Below the pieces are notes generated by a model. It was not told where the DNA came from and made no database searches. It saw only the letters and a list, made by a program, of their open reading frames with translations. Below are positions 26,653-35,476 of a DNA stretch of 47,182 bases, piece after piece. Source of the stretch: Actinomadura roseirufa (GTDB lineage: Bacteria; Actinomycetota; Actinomycetes; Streptosporangiales; Streptosporangiaceae); the NCBI RefSeq assembly GCF_900659635.1, contig NZ_CAACVB010000038.1, positions 1 to 47,182 of the forward strand. Direction: 5' to 3'. A program made the position numbers and the translations under genes. Positions within the stretch are counted from its first letter, which is position 1. Each line of letters opens with the position of its first letter.

Positions 26653-26970
26653 ATGGGTTCAACCAACGTGCGGTCCCTCGATCGCGAGCCGGCCGCGCTG
26701 GCGATGCGCATCGGCGTCGTCGCGGCCGAGGCCGCCCTCGCCACCTTCGCCCGCAACCTGGACCTCGACGACCTCGAAGGCGGCGTCGACTTCCAGGGTG
26801 CCATCGGCCCCGCCGAATGGCCGGTCTTCTCCCTCGTCATCGACACGCTCGCGGCGGCCGACCCCGGCGACCGGCGGCCCCTCGACGAGCGCCGCGCCGA
26901 CGCCCTCAACGATCTGGCCCGCATCTGCATGGCGGCCAAGAACAGCGCCGGGGGCGTCGGCGCCGCCTGA
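26653..26970 (+). CDS. Small hypothetical protein behind a LexA box
   Basis: A 105-residue, mostly helical, acidic protein with no recognised domain. It contains AALAMRIGVVAAEAALATFA near the N-terminus, FQGAIGPAEWPVFSLVIDTL in the middle and DERRADALNDLARICMAAKN near the end. There is no signal peptide or cysteine-rich motif apart from a single Cys. The ATG at 26653 has no strong ribosome site, so the message may have a short leader. The SOS box 34 bases upstream suggests DNA-damage induction. It could be a checkpoint or repair accessory protein; this is inference from the box alone. Confidence 0.6.
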   Translation: MGSTNVRSLDREPAALAMRIGVVAAEAALATFARNLDLDDLEGGVDFQGAIGPAEWPVFSLVIDTLAAADPGDRRPLDERRADALNDLARICMAAKNSAGGVGAA

Positions 26971-26976
26971 GAACGC

Positions 26977-27012
26977 GGGGTGAATTCCGGTGTGAGTTCC
27001 GGCGTGAGTTCC
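26977..27012 (+). repeat. Three 12-bp tandem units (GGTGTGAGTTCC)
   Basis: GGGGTGAATTCC, GGTGTGAGTTCC and GGCGTGAGTTCC stand in a row directly after the stop of the small LexA-boxed gene. They lie in the 142-base convergent spacer before the ligase gene. The same 12-base period is seen in the repeat at 13176-13248, but the unit is different. Confidence 0.7.
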
Positions 27013-27112
27013 GGGGCGGGGAGCGGGAAACGCGGCAATCGGGGTGCCGTGGGACGAGCCGGGCGGCGTCCGAGCCCATCGCGGCCCGAGCGCGGGCGCC
27101 GCCTTCCCCGCT

Positions 27113-28750
27113 CTACCGGCCGAGGTCGCCGAGGCGGACCTTGCCCGTGCTGGTGCGCGGCAGGGCGTCGACGAAATGCACGTCCCTCGGAGCCTTGTAG
27201 CGGGCGAGATGATCCTTGACGTAGGACTTCAGGTCGTCCACGGTCACCCGCCCGCCCGGCGCGCGCACCACGTACGCGGCCAGGCGCTGACCGAACCTCT
27301 CGTCCTCGACCCCGGTCACCGCGACGTCGGCGACGCCCGGATGCCCGGCGAGCAGGTCCTCCACCTCGCCCGGGAACACGTTCTCCCCGCCTGAGACGAT
27401 CATGTCGTCGGCGCGGCCGTCGACGAACAGGCGGCCCGCCCCGTCGAAATGGCCGAGATCGCCCGTGCCCGTCAGACCGTCCCGGACCCGCCTCTCACCG
27501 CCCCCGGTGTAGCCCGCGAACCGCAGCCCGCCGCCGGTGTGGATCTCGCCGGTCTCGCCTGCGGGCAGCTCGCGGCCGTCCTCGTCCAGGATCCGGACGG
27601 TCAGCCGCAGCGAAGGCTTCCCGGCCGTGCCCGGCGCGTCCCGGAGGTCCCGAGGTGTCGCGATCGTGGCCCAGCCCGTCTCCGTCGCTCCGTACACGTT
27701 CACCAGGACGTCGCCGAACGCGTCCATGAACGCCTCCGACAGATGCGGGTGCAGCGCCGATCCGCCGCAGACGACCGCGCGGAGGGAGGGCTGTGTAGTT
27801 CTGTTCTCCTTGTCTTGCTTGTTCTGTGCGTCCAGGATTCGCTCCAGCATCGCCGGTACCGCGACCAGTGCCCCCGCCTCCCGGTCCTCGATCGCCTGAA
27901 GGGTCTCGGACGGGTCGAAGCGGCGCGACAGCACCAGCGGCATCCCCATCCCAAGCCCCACGATCGCGTACGCGAATCCCAGGACGTGGAAGAGCGGCGG
28001 CGCGATCACGATCGGCGCACCGGAGCGGACCGGAACGCGCATCATGTGGGTCAGCGCCACCGGCAGCAGGGCGCCGAGCGAAAGGTCGTGGCGGGCGCCT
28101 TTCGGCGTGCCCGTCGTCCCGGAGGTCATCACGATCACCCTGCTCGTGCTCTTGGGGATCAGTGGGTGCGGGGTTGTCGACGCCGCCAGGTCGTCGATGG
28201 TCTCGTGCGCGCTTTCCTTCGCGGTGTTCCAGGCCAGGATGCGGTGGCCTTTGAAAGACTCGTCCACGACCGAGGTGAACTCCTCGTCGTGGATGAGCAG
28301 TCCGATATGTTCGCGCTCGGTGACCTGGTTCAGTTGCCTGGCCGAGAAGTCGGTGTTGAGCAGCACGACGTCGGTTCCCAGTCTGGTCGACGCCAGGACC
28401 GCTTCTATGAATCCCCTGTGGTTGCGGCACAGGATTCCGATTGCCTTCGTGGTCGCATGCGAGGGCGCCGGCAAGCGAGTCCGCAGGGCCGTTGCCAGGG
28501 AAGCCGCTCTCTCTTCTAGGTCCGAGTAGGTAAGGGTTCCCTTTTCGTCGATCAGAGCCGTCCGGTGGGGGAATCGCAGCGCCGACATCGCTCCGAGCGT
28601 GGCGGGGACCGGGCCGAAACGCAGATAAGGGAACGGCAGGCGAATCGCCCTGTCCGGGCGGACCGGACTCAGCGCTCCTGTGTCCAGGACGGCTCGGGCC
28701 GTCCGCGCTCCCAGACTCGCGTACGAACGTACCTGGTCTAGTAGCAGCAC
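27113..28750 (-). CDS. AMP-dependent acyl-CoA synthetase/ligase
   Basis: A 545-residue ANL-superfamily ligase that activates a carboxylic acid as acyl-AMP and transfers it to CoA. The P-loop is IVMTSGTTGTPKGARHD near residue 208, the A5 motif VNVYGATETGW near 355, TGDLGHFD near 435 and the C-terminal hinge/lysine region ALPRTSTGKVRLGDLGR closes the protein (catalytic Lys about 539). The GTG start has GAGAGGAAAGG upstream. A short Asn/Lys/Gln-rich insertion (QNKQDKENRTTQPS, about residue 315) is encoded by unusually AT-rich codons. Medium- or long-chain fatty acids are the likely substrates. Divergent from the DUF222 gene. Confidence 0.93.
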   Translation of the reverse strand: MLLLDQVRSYASLGARTARAVLDTGALSPVRPDRAIRLPFPYLRFGPVPATLGAMSALRFPHRTALIDEKGTLTYSDLEERAASLATALRTRLPAPSHATTKAIGILCRNHRGFIEAVLASTRLGTDVVLLNTDFSARQLNQVTEREHIGLLIHDEEFTSVVDESFKGHRILAWNTAKESAHETIDDLAASTTPHPLIPKSTSRVIVMTSGTTGTPKGARHDLSLGALLPVALTHMMRVPVRSGAPIVIAPPLFHVLGFAYAIVGLGMGMPLVLSRRFDPSETLQAIEDREAGALVAVPAMLERILDAQNKQDKENRTTQPSLRAVVCGGSALHPHLSEAFMDAFGDVLVNVYGATETGWATIATPRDLRDAPGTAGKPSLRLTVRILDEDGRELPAGETGEIHTGGGLRFAGYTGGGERRVRDGLTGTGDLGHFDGAGRLFVDGRADDMIVSGGENVFPGEVEDLLAGHPGVADVAVTGVEDERFGQRLAAYVVRAPGGRVTVDDLKSYVKDHLARYKAPRDVHFVDALPRTSTGKVRLGDLGR

Positions 28751-29126
28751 GGAACCTTTCCTCTCCTGTTGTGCGTGCGGGGCGGGGTGTGTGTGCGGGG
28801 TGGGGGTCGGCTGAGGTTTTCTTTTCTCGGTATCGGTGTTGTTTTTGTGGGTGGGGGGTTGAGGTGCCTTCCGCAGGTGTGTGCGTCTGCTTTCGTTGTT
28901 GCTTCTTGCTGTCAGGTGGTTGCGCTTGCGGGCTTCTGGTGTTTTGTTCTTCTGGTTGTTTGGCTTGGTTCTGTCTTCTGTTCTGTTCTTAGTTTTTGGG
29001 TGCTTGGTCGGCTGGGGGAGGGGGTTGGATGGGGGGCCGGGCTTTTCCCTTTTGATCTTTGTTGTGTCTCATTTGTCTCTTGGATTTTCTGGTCCCCTTT
29101 TATATTATTAGAGAGTCTTCTTCGGC
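28751..29126 (+). other. 376-base G/T-rich, G-quadruplex-prone divergent spacer
   Basis: The plus strand is dominated by G and T with very little A and modest C, unlike anything else in the window. Two strong G-quadruplex motifs occur: 28779-28806 (G4-C-G4-N9-G4-T-G5) and 29014-29041 (G5-A-G5-N6-G6-CC-G3). Long T-rich, coding-poor stretches lie between. Frames across it are low-complexity Phe/Leu/Cys/Gly/Val and are not credible genes. Confidence 0.75.
29080..29108 (+). promoter_or_regulatory. Sigma-70-type promoter of the DUF222/HNH gene
   Basis: TTGGAT (29080-29085) and TATTAT (29103-29108) are 17 bases apart. The predicted start, near 29115, leaves only about 12 bases before ATG 29127, so the message would be nearly leaderless; no ribosome site is visible. 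TATATTATTA is the most AT-rich stretch in the area. Confidence 0.6.
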
Positions 29127-30476
29127 ATGGGGGGTGAGGGTGTGGTGGGGGGTCTCGCGGATGGTGGTGAGTGGGCGGGGCGTGGGTGGTTTCCGCCGGG
29201 GCCTCAGCTCGCCGTTTGCCTTTCCGGTGGACGGGAGCGCCTTTCCGATCTTTCTGACGGTGAGCTCCTGGAGGTCGCTGCGGCCGCGCGTCGCCAGACC
29301 GCGTGGGCGCAGGCCCGCGAGCTGGCCGCGATCGCCGAGCTGACCCGGCGGCGTACCTCGGACGAGAGGGAGCCCGATCATCGGATCCTCTCGGCCCGCG
29401 AGTCGGTGACGGAGGAGGTCGCCACCGCCCTGGTGGTCACCGGCAACACGGCGGCCACGCTGGTCCACGTCGCCGAGCGCCTCGCGACGGAGCTTCCCGG
29501 CACGCGCCGGGCGCTCGAAGCCGGTCATATCGACATGGCCAAGGCGCGTGTCATCTGTGACGGCTCCGAACGGCTCCCCGAAGGCGTCGCCGCGCAGGTC
29601 GAGACCGCCGTGCTGGACAAGGCCCCCGGCCAGACGGCCGGGCAACTGCGCCGCAGGCTGAAACGGATCGTCCACCGCCTGGCGCCCGAGGCCGTCGACG
29701 AGCGCAGGAAAGAAGCCGTCACCCGGCGCCGCCTGGCGCTGTGCGAGACGCCCGACGGCACCGCAGACCTCTCCGTGCTGGACCTGACACCCGAGGACGC
29801 CCAGGCCGTCTACAACAAGATCAGTGCCGCCGCGCGCGGAATCAAGGACGACGGTGACGCCCGCACTCTCCACCAGATCCGTGCGGACCTGGCCGTGCGC
29901 CTCCTCCAGGGAGCCGACCTGCCCGGCGCCGTCCGCGACGTGCTCAACCCGTCCGGCGCACCCGACGCGGCACCCGACGCAGCCCCCCTCACGCAGACAG
30001 AATCCTCCGGAGACGGCGACGCCGCCGTCGAGGCCCTGGCGGACACGGTCGGGATGCGGCTCGCGCATGTCGAGCGCGTGACCTCACGCGCCAGCCTGCG
30101 CGGGGCCCTGGAACGGACGGTGCGGGGCATCCACGAGGAACTCGCCGAACGGCGCGAGGCGTTCTGCCGGGGCTCGGACGCCGAGCACGGCCGCACCGCC
30201 CACCGTCCCCCGGCCGCGATGCGGCGGGAAGTGCAGGCGCGGCACGCCACCTGCGTCTTCCCCACCTGCAACCGGCGGTCACAGCACTGCGACCTCGACC
30301 ACACGACACCGTGGCGGCCCGGGATCACCTGCCGGTGCAACCTCGCCCCGCTGTGCAGACGGCACCACCGCACCAAGCAAAGCCCCGGATGGGGGCTCCA
30401 CCAGCTCTGGCCCGGCCTCCTCGTCTGGATCACCCCGTCCGGTGGCTGGAAAATAGTCCGACCCGAACGGCAGTGA
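29127..30476 (+). CDS. DUF222 / HNH endonuclease (13E12 family)
   Basis: A 449-residue protein with an N-terminal DUF222 domain (about residues 35-330) and a C-terminal HNH nuclease. The HNH region reads CVFPTCNRRSQHCDLDH (about 374-390), NLAPLCRRHHRTK and then the closing GWGLHQLWPGLLVW. This matches the mycobacterial 13E12 repeat family, multicopy genes of unknown function suspected to be mobile or DNA-damage linked. A Pro/Ala-rich linker (GAPDAAPDAAP) lies near residue 275. The first 30 residues are Gly/Trp-rich and not conserved, so a later start is possible. No inverted repeats mark element ends. Confidence 0.88.
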   Translation: MGGEGVVGGLADGGEWAGRGWFPPGPQLAVCLSGGRERLSDLSDGELLEVAAAARRQTAWAQARELAAIAELTRRRTSDEREPDHRILSARESVTEEVATALVVTGNTAATLVHVAERLATELPGTRRALEAGHIDMAKARVICDGSERLPEGVAAQVETAVLDKAPGQTAGQLRRRLKRIVHRLAPEAVDERRKEAVTRRRLALCETPDGTADLSVLDLTPEDAQAVYNKISAAARGIKDDGDARTLHQIRADLAVRLLQGADLPGAVRDVLNPSGAPDAAPDAAPLTQTESSGDGDAAVEALADTVGMRLAHVERVTSRASLRGALERTVRGIHEELAERREAFCRGSDAEHGRTAHRPPAAMRREVQARHATCVFPTCNRRSQHCDLDHTTPWRPGITCRCNLAPLCRRHHRTKQSPGWGLHQLWPGLLVWITPSGGWKIVRPERQ

Positions 30477-30494
30477 GACAGTTAGTGTCCTGGC

Positions 30495-31139
30495 ATGTCT
30501 GAGCACGTTGCCGTGACGGCGGACGACCTCGACCGCGTTGTCCAACTCTCCCTCGCCACCCTCCGCCGGGCACCGGCCTCGGCATGGGACGCCAACGCCG
30601 GATCCCTCCAATGGGACTGCTGGGAGACCGTCGAGCACCTGAGCGACGACCTCTTCGCCTACGCCGCGCAACTCGCCCCGAGGACACCGCCCCTCAAGAA
30701 CGAGATCCCCTTCATCTGGGAACGGCGGCGGCCCGGCGGACCCGCCAACGCCATCCACGCCGACCGGAAAGCGGGTCCCGCCGGTCTGCTGCAGGTCCTC
30801 GAATCGTGCGGCGGCTTCCTCGTGGCCATGGTCCGCCTCACACCACCGCACGTCCGTGCCTACCACGGCTTCGGTGTGTCGGACGCGGCGGGATTCGCCG
30901 CGATGGGCATCGTCGAAACACTCGTGCACACCCACGACCTCGCCGAAGGACTCGGCCTCCCCTGGAACCCGCCCGCCGACCTGTGCGCGAAAGTTCTCAC
31001 CCGCCTCTTCCCGGACGTCCCCACCGGCGCGGAACCGTGGCCCACCCTCCTTTGGGCGACCGGACGTGCCGAACTTCCCGGCCATCCCCGCCGAACCCAG
31101 TGGCGCTGGTACGGGACGCCTCAGGGCGACCTCAACTGA
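30495..31139 (+). CDS. Mycothiol-dependent maleylpyruvate isomerase-like (DinB-fold) protein
   Basis: A 214-residue four-helix-bundle protein. The first helix DDLDRVVQLSLATLR and the DCWETVEHLSDDLFAYA helix (about residues 40-55) are typical of the MDMPI N-terminal/DinB fold. The metal-site helix IVETLVHTHDLAEGLGLPW lies near residue 140, with His and Asp available for a divalent metal. Such proteins use mycothiol to isomerise or detoxify electrophiles. It follows the DUF222 gene by 18 bases and runs tail-to-tail into the siderophore operon with an 8-base overlap of stops. Substrate unknown. Confidence 0.8.
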   Translation: MSEHVAVTADDLDRVVQLSLATLRRAPASAWDANAGSLQWDCWETVEHLSDDLFAYAAQLAPRTPPLKNEIPFIWERRRPGGPANAIHADRKAGPAGLLQVLESCGGFLVAMVRLTPPHVRAYHGFGVSDAAGFAAMGIVETLVHTHDLAEGLGLPWNPPADLCAKVLTRLFPDVPTGAEPWPTLLWATGRAELPGHPRRTQWRWYGTPQGDLN

Positions 31140-32214
31140 GGTAGTGGAAAGTGGGCGGTGGATGCATCAGGAAGTTCTGGTGCGAGATGTTCCACGCGTA
31201 GGCGCCCGCCATGGTGAACGCCAGGACGTCACCCGGTGCGAGCGGCGGCACCGGGACGTTCCGCGCCAGGACGTCCTTAGGGGTACAGAGCTGGCCCACC
31301 AGGGTCGCCGTCATCGTGGTGCCGTGCGGACGCGTCAGGACGGTGAAGGGCTGGTCGTGTCCCTTGGCCGCAGGCGTGCGCAGATGGTGGGTGCCGCCGC
31401 GCAACACGACGAAGGTCTCGCCGCGTGTGGTCTTCACGTCGAGGACATCGGTGACGTACCAGCCGTGATAGGCGGTGATGGCACGGCCGGGTTCGACGCG
31501 CAGGGTGCCTTGGGGGAGGGCCGCGCCGTAGGCGTGCCAGTCGAAGCGGGCGTCGGGCTCCGCGTAGTCGACGGCCATGCCGCCGCCGATGTTGACCTCG
31601 GGGTCGGCCACGTCAAGGGCACGCAGCCAGGGCAGCGCCCAGTCGGTGATCTTCCGGGCGAGGTCGGCCATCGTCGATGCGTCGAGACCGGACGCCAGGT
31701 GCGCGTGGACGCCGCGCAGGCGCAGGTGGGGCGTTCCGGCGAGGTGACGGGCACAGTCCGTCAGAGCGTCCTCGTCCATGCCGAACGGGCCGCTCATGGA
31801 GAGCACCGCGTTGGGGGTCGTGATGGGGAGATTGGCACGCAGTAGTACGTCTGCGGGGCCGAGCGCGGCGAGACGGGCGAGTTCGTGGGGACTCTCCACG
31901 TGGATGCGGTCGACGTCCAAGGCGAGGGCGAGAGCCAGTTCCTCATCGGTTTTGCCGGGGCCACCGAACGCGATGCGGGCCTGTGGGAGAACGTCGCGGA
32001 CGTGGGTCAGCTCACCACCCGACGACACCTCGACACCGTCCACGTGAGGTGCGATGGCACGCAGGATCTCCGCGTCCGGGTTGGCCTTGGCGGCGTAGAA
32101 CAGTTCTGTCGCGCCCAGGGCTGAGCGAATGTCGCGCGTGTGGTCGGCCAGGCCACGGAGGTCGTACACGTAGGCGGGATAGCGGTCCAGAGCACGGATG
32201 TAGTCGAGGTTCAT
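31132..32214 (-). CDS. PLP-dependent decarboxylase of the siderophore operon (PvsE/SbnH-like)
   Basis: A 360-residue fold-type III decarboxylase related to diaminopimelate and ornithine decarboxylases. The PLP lysine is K43 in FYAAKANPD. HAHLASGL near 170, the phosphate loop NIGGGMAVDY near 205, EPGRAIT near 240, GQLCTPKDVL near 302 (active-site Cys and Asp) and GAYAWNISHQNFL near 335 follow in order. In vibrioferrin synthesis PvsE decarboxylates a citryl-serine ester; in staphyloferrin B, SbnH acts on a citryl-diaminopropionate. It is the last gene of the operon and its ATG overlaps the previous stop (ATGA). A longer frame upstream is a shadow of the synthetase gene. Confidence 0.9.
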   Translation of the reverse strand: MNLDYIRALDRYPAYVYDLRGLADHTRDIRSALGATELFYAAKANPDAEILRAIAPHVDGVEVSSGGELTHVRDVLPQARIAFGGPGKTDEELALALALDVDRIHVESPHELARLAALGPADVLLRANLPITTPNAVLSMSGPFGMDEDALTDCARHLAGTPHLRLRGVHAHLASGLDASTMADLARKITDWALPWLRALDVADPEVNIGGGMAVDYAEPDARFDWHAYGAALPQGTLRVEPGRAITAYHGWYVTDVLDVKTTRGETFVVLRGGTHHLRTPAAKGHDQPFTVLTRPHGTTMTATLVGQLCTPKDVLARNVPVPPLAPGDVLAFTMAGAYAWNISHQNFLMHPPPTFHYLS

Positions 32215-33914
32215 GGCGCCAAGGGATTTAGGGTCGGGACGTAGGTCGCGGTGCGGTCGGCGGTGCGCGCCCAGCGTGTGCGCAGATTCGCCTTCGCGGG
32301 CAGCGGTACGCCGGAGAGCAGTGCCCTGATCTGCGGGTGGGCTCCGTAGGGGACGAAATGGGCGCGGGCGGTGGGCCACAGGGCGCCGTCCAGGCACGGA
32401 TGACGGTCGGCCACCGCCGCCGCGACCTCCATGAGGTGGTTGACCACCAGGCAGTAGAGGACGCGGTTCCAGCCGTGATCGGGCGCATAGGTGAGTGCTT
32501 CGGCGACCCGTGGGGGAAGCGCGCCGAGATCCCAGCGGCCCGAGGTCAGCTTCGTGCCCTCCAAGTCGCGGAACGCGGCGTGCACGGGCATGCCGTTTCC
32601 GTCCACACAGATGAGGACGTTCTGCAGATGGGGTTCGAGGACGACGCCATGGTCCAGATAGGCGCGAAGCACCGGCGGCGCCACGTGGGCCACATAGGCG
32701 TCCCACCAGGCAAGGGCGCCGTCGGGTGTCGCAAGGACGGGCAGGTCCGTGAGGAACGTGCTGTAGGGGTCGGCCAAGGCGCCCGCTAGGAGCGGTGTGC
32801 CGGGGAGGGCTTTGACGCCCTGGCGAAGGATCACGCCCAAGCCCTCGTACAGGCGCTGGTCCGCGAGCGTGGTGCTGCGGTAGGCGGGCTCGGAGAGGAG
32901 CGTCGCGCCGAGGGTCGTGAACAGGGGTGGAAGCAGCTCGTTGAGGGCGATCGTCCCCGCGAGTTCGTACCAGGCGTTCTTACGGACGCAGTTGGTGATG
33001 CGCACGTCCAGGCTGAACTTGCAGAACATGTCCGCGTCCGGGAGGTACACCGTCCGGACGGAGGACGTGGGCAGTGCCTCGGTCTCGGATGGACCCAGGT
33101 CGATGATGAGCCCGTTCGCCAGAGCGTGGCGTAGAAGGGGACGATCCGAGAGCAGTGAGAGCTGCCATGGATGGACGGGAAGGAGCTTGTGCCCCGGGGG
33201 AACTGCCGGGCCGCCCAGGGTCGTGAAGGCGTCGGTGTCCCCTTCCTCGGCGACGATGTCATTCCTTACGGCGAGCCAATGCGGGTGGAGGCGTGCCCTG
33301 GTCTCCGGTGCGTACTGGAGCCAGTCGGACGGTTCTCCCTGGCGCGCCTTGGGGGACGGGTGGAAGCGGTGGCCCGCGACGAGGGACTGTTCGGACGCGA
33401 CGTACCGGCCGTCCTCAGGGCGGGGAGCGCTCCGGGCGGCGATGATGGCGGCCAGGGCTGTGTTGCTGTCACCCACCTGCGTGAGGAACTCGGGATTGGG
33501 ACACCCTGTCGCCAGCTCCAGCTCCCCGGCCACCAGGCTGGCCAGGCGCTCCCAGGACGCGGGGACCCACTCCTCCTCCCGCTGCTCCTCGAACGGCGGC
33601 TCCAGGCGGTACGTCGCCGCCGGCGGGCGGGCGAGACCGGCCCGCAGGACCACCCCGGCGCGCGGTAGCCGCATGACGAGACGCCCGTCACCGGGCCACA
33701 GCTGGTGCTCGGGCGCGCAGACCTCACGGACGAGGCAGTTCAGCAGCGCGGTCGAAGTGGCGTCGCCGGCGGCGATGGCCGGGGTCGTGGCCGGGTCGCT
33801 GAGGAGCACGTGAAGTCCCGTCAGTGTTGTTTTGGGAGCACGGTGTTGTTTGGGAGCACAATGTTGTTCTGGCTGTGCGGTCGAGGTGGGCGACGTCGGC
33901 TCTGTCAGGGGCAC
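32211..33914 (-). CDS. IucA/IucC-family NIS siderophore synthetase 2 (PvsD-like by position)
   Basis: A 567-residue NRPS-independent siderophore synthetase that adenylates a citrate-type carboxylate and joins it to an amine or alcohol. The ATP site is GHRFHPSPKARQG at 181-193, FCKFSLDVRITNCVRKN at about 297-313 is the substrate/ATP arm, and EPHLQN at 427-432 with AFRDLEG at 447-453 completes the palm. The C-terminal FhuF-like region follows. The GTG start overlaps the previous stop by 10 bases and has AGGGA upstream. Residues 15-30 come from an AT-richer repeat. By gene order it corresponds to PvsD, which joins citrate and serine; this assignment is inference. Confidence 0.92.
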   Translation of the reverse strand: MPLTEPTSPTSTAQPEQHCAPKQHRAPKTTLTGLHVLLSDPATTPAIAAGDATSTALLNCLVREVCAPEHQLWPGDGRLVMRLPRAGVVLRAGLARPPAATYRLEPPFEEQREEEWVPASWERLASLVAGELELATGCPNPEFLTQVGDSNTALAAIIAARSAPRPEDGRYVASEQSLVAGHRFHPSPKARQGEPSDWLQYAPETRARLHPHWLAVRNDIVAEEGDTDAFTTLGGPAVPPGHKLLPVHPWQLSLLSDRPLLRHALANGLIIDLGPSETEALPTSSVRTVYLPDADMFCKFSLDVRITNCVRKNAWYELAGTIALNELLPPLFTTLGATLLSEPAYRSTTLADQRLYEGLGVILRQGVKALPGTPLLAGALADPYSTFLTDLPVLATPDGALAWWDAYVAHVAPPVLRAYLDHGVVLEPHLQNVLICVDGNGMPVHAAFRDLEGTKLTSGRWDLGALPPRVAEALTYAPDHGWNRVLYCLVVNHLMEVAAAVADRHPCLDGALWPTARAHFVPYGAHPQIRALLSGVPLPAKANLRTRWARTADRTATYVPTLNPLAP

Positions 33915-35476
33915 TCGGTGTCCCTGAGGTAGTTCGGGCCCGGCGGGCCGTAGTGCTTGTTGATGTCGGCGGCGCCGGTCCGGGCCTTGTCGACGAGGGT
34001 CCCGGCGGTGACCATGGCCTTGGCCGGCAGCGTCTCGGCGTCCAGCGTCCGGGCGCGCAGGAAGCCGTCACCGGGCCCGAGGGCGGCGTCCAGCCGCGCG
34101 CGGATCAGGGCGCGGCCCACGGGCCACGGCAGCAGGCCCCGCTCCGCGAGCCCGAGGGCCGGCGCGGCGGCGCACAGGTGCAAGGTGATCGTGACGAAGA
34201 CCCGGGCCAGCGCCTCTCGGTCCCCGGTCGTCATGCGCCGGTCGACCAGATCCCGGGGATCGCTCCCCGGGACGGGCGGAATCCGCTCGCGGAGCACGGC
34301 GGGGTCGATGAGCGCGCCGTCGTTGTCCTTGAGAAGAAGACGCAGCGGACCGTCGTCGAGGACGAGCGCGACGTTCTGCTGGTGCGCCTCCAGCGCGACG
34401 CCGTACTGGAACAGCGCGACGTTCCAGGAGAACAGCGCGGACAGGTAGGCGCCGAAGAGCTCCTCGACGTCCCAGCGTTCGATGACGTGACCGCCGTCCG
34501 GTGACCGGGCGAGCAACGCCGCGACGGGGACGACGTGCGCGCGCGCCGTCTCGGCTGGGAATCGCCGAACGAGATAGCCCAGCAGTGGAGAGTGCGCGTG
34601 CCCGTAGGTCTGCTCGTCCGCCAGGAGCACGGGAAGCTTCTCCCGTTCGAGGACGCGGCGCAGGATCCGCTCGACCAGCGCCCCGTCCGGCAGCGTGCCC
34701 GGAACGATCGTCCTGCGATTCCGCAGGCCGAGCGTGCTCGTCGGCAACGGCATCTTCAGGTGGTCGAGCGGGGCCGCCGCGACCGTGCGCATCGACAGGG
34801 TGGGCGCGACCTGGAGGTAGCGCTCCGGGGCGACGGTCACGCCGGGCTGCCTGCGCACCATGGGAACCGCCAGGGGATGCACAGGGAACATCGCGTCGTC
34901 TGTGCGCAGCCCCACGTCGGACGGGTCAGGCCACCACGTCGGCCGCTCGCCCGTCAGTGACGCGTTCGGTACGGCGGCCCAGGCCAAGGGGAAGGCGGGG
35001 CTGAACTCGGGCGCGTAGCGGCTGAGATCGGCCTTGCTCAGCCCCGTACGGCTCTGGCTCGCCGGGTGGACGGGATGGTGCGTGAAAGCGGCGAGCGTCT
35101 CGTAGAACGTCCCCGGCCCCCTCCGCAGCTCGTCCGGTATCCGCGCGAGATGGCGGTGGACGGCCGGCCGCGCCTCCTCGTGGAGCCGCGCCGTAGCCAG
35201 AGCGTCCAGGCACTCCCGTTCGAAGGCCGCCACGTCGTCGTACGGATCCGCGAGCGCGCGCACGGCCGTGAACACGTCGCCGAGGCGCAGCGGCTGCGTC
35301 CGGTCGACGAGCAGTTCCGACAGGAAGGGCGGATCGGCGGCCACGAGCCTCACGGGACGGCCCGGAAGGTTCAGAATCCGCCTGCCGGGGTCGACGAGGC
35401 CGCGCAGGCACGCGTAGTCCTCGCGCAGGAGCGCGTCCAGAACCCGCGCCGCCAGCGACCCCTCGATCCCGGTCAC
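33905..35476 (-). CDS. IucA/IucC-family NIS siderophore synthetase 1 (PvsB-like by position)
   Basis: A 523-residue NIS synthetase. The conserved signature appears as FTHHPVHPASQSRTG at 131-145, with Gln where the motif usually has Lys. KMPLPTSTLGLRNRRT at 241-256 is the ATP/substrate arm, and LEAHQQN at 362-368 with LLLKDNDG at 380-387 closes the site. It overlaps the ATP-grasp stop (GTGA), so the true start is GTG 35476; a much longer frame upstream is the ATP-grasp gene read in another frame. By order it matches PvsB, thought to add the 2-oxoglutarate-derived part of vibrioferrin. Which carboxylate it uses cannot be read from sequence. Confidence 0.92.
   Translation of the reverse strand: MTGIEGSLAARVLDALLREDYACLRGLVDPGRRILNLPGRPVRLVAADPPFLSELLVDRTQPLRLGDVFTAVRALADPYDDVAAFERECLDALATARLHEEARPAVHRHLARIPDELRRGPGTFYETLAAFTHHPVHPASQSRTGLSKADLSRYAPEFSPAFPLAWAAVPNASLTGERPTWWPDPSDVGLRTDDAMFPVHPLAVPMVRRQPGVTVAPERYLQVAPTLSMRTVAAAPLDHLKMPLPTSTLGLRNRRTIVPGTLPDGALVERILRRVLEREKLPVLLADEQTYGHAHSPLLGYLVRRFPAETARAHVVPVAALLARSPDGGHVIERWDVEELFGAYLSALFSWNVALFQYGVALEAHQQNVALVLDDGPLRLLLKDNDGALIDPAVLRERIPPVPGSDPRDLVDRRMTTGDREALARVFVTITLHLCAAAPALGLAERGLLPWPVGRALIRARLDAALGPGDGFLRARTLDAETLPAKAMVTAGTLVDKARTGAADINKHYGPPGPNYLRDTECP

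Noticed and set aside
28769..29343. Short plus-strand frames in the G/T-rich spacer (Phe/Cys/Leu-rich, membrane-like)
   Set aside because: They arise from the T- and G-rich composition, have atypical codons and no ribosome sites.
29127..30476. DUF222/HNH gene as part of an insertion sequence or intron
   Set aside because: No terminal inverted repeats, target duplications or reverse-transcriptase domain could be found around it.
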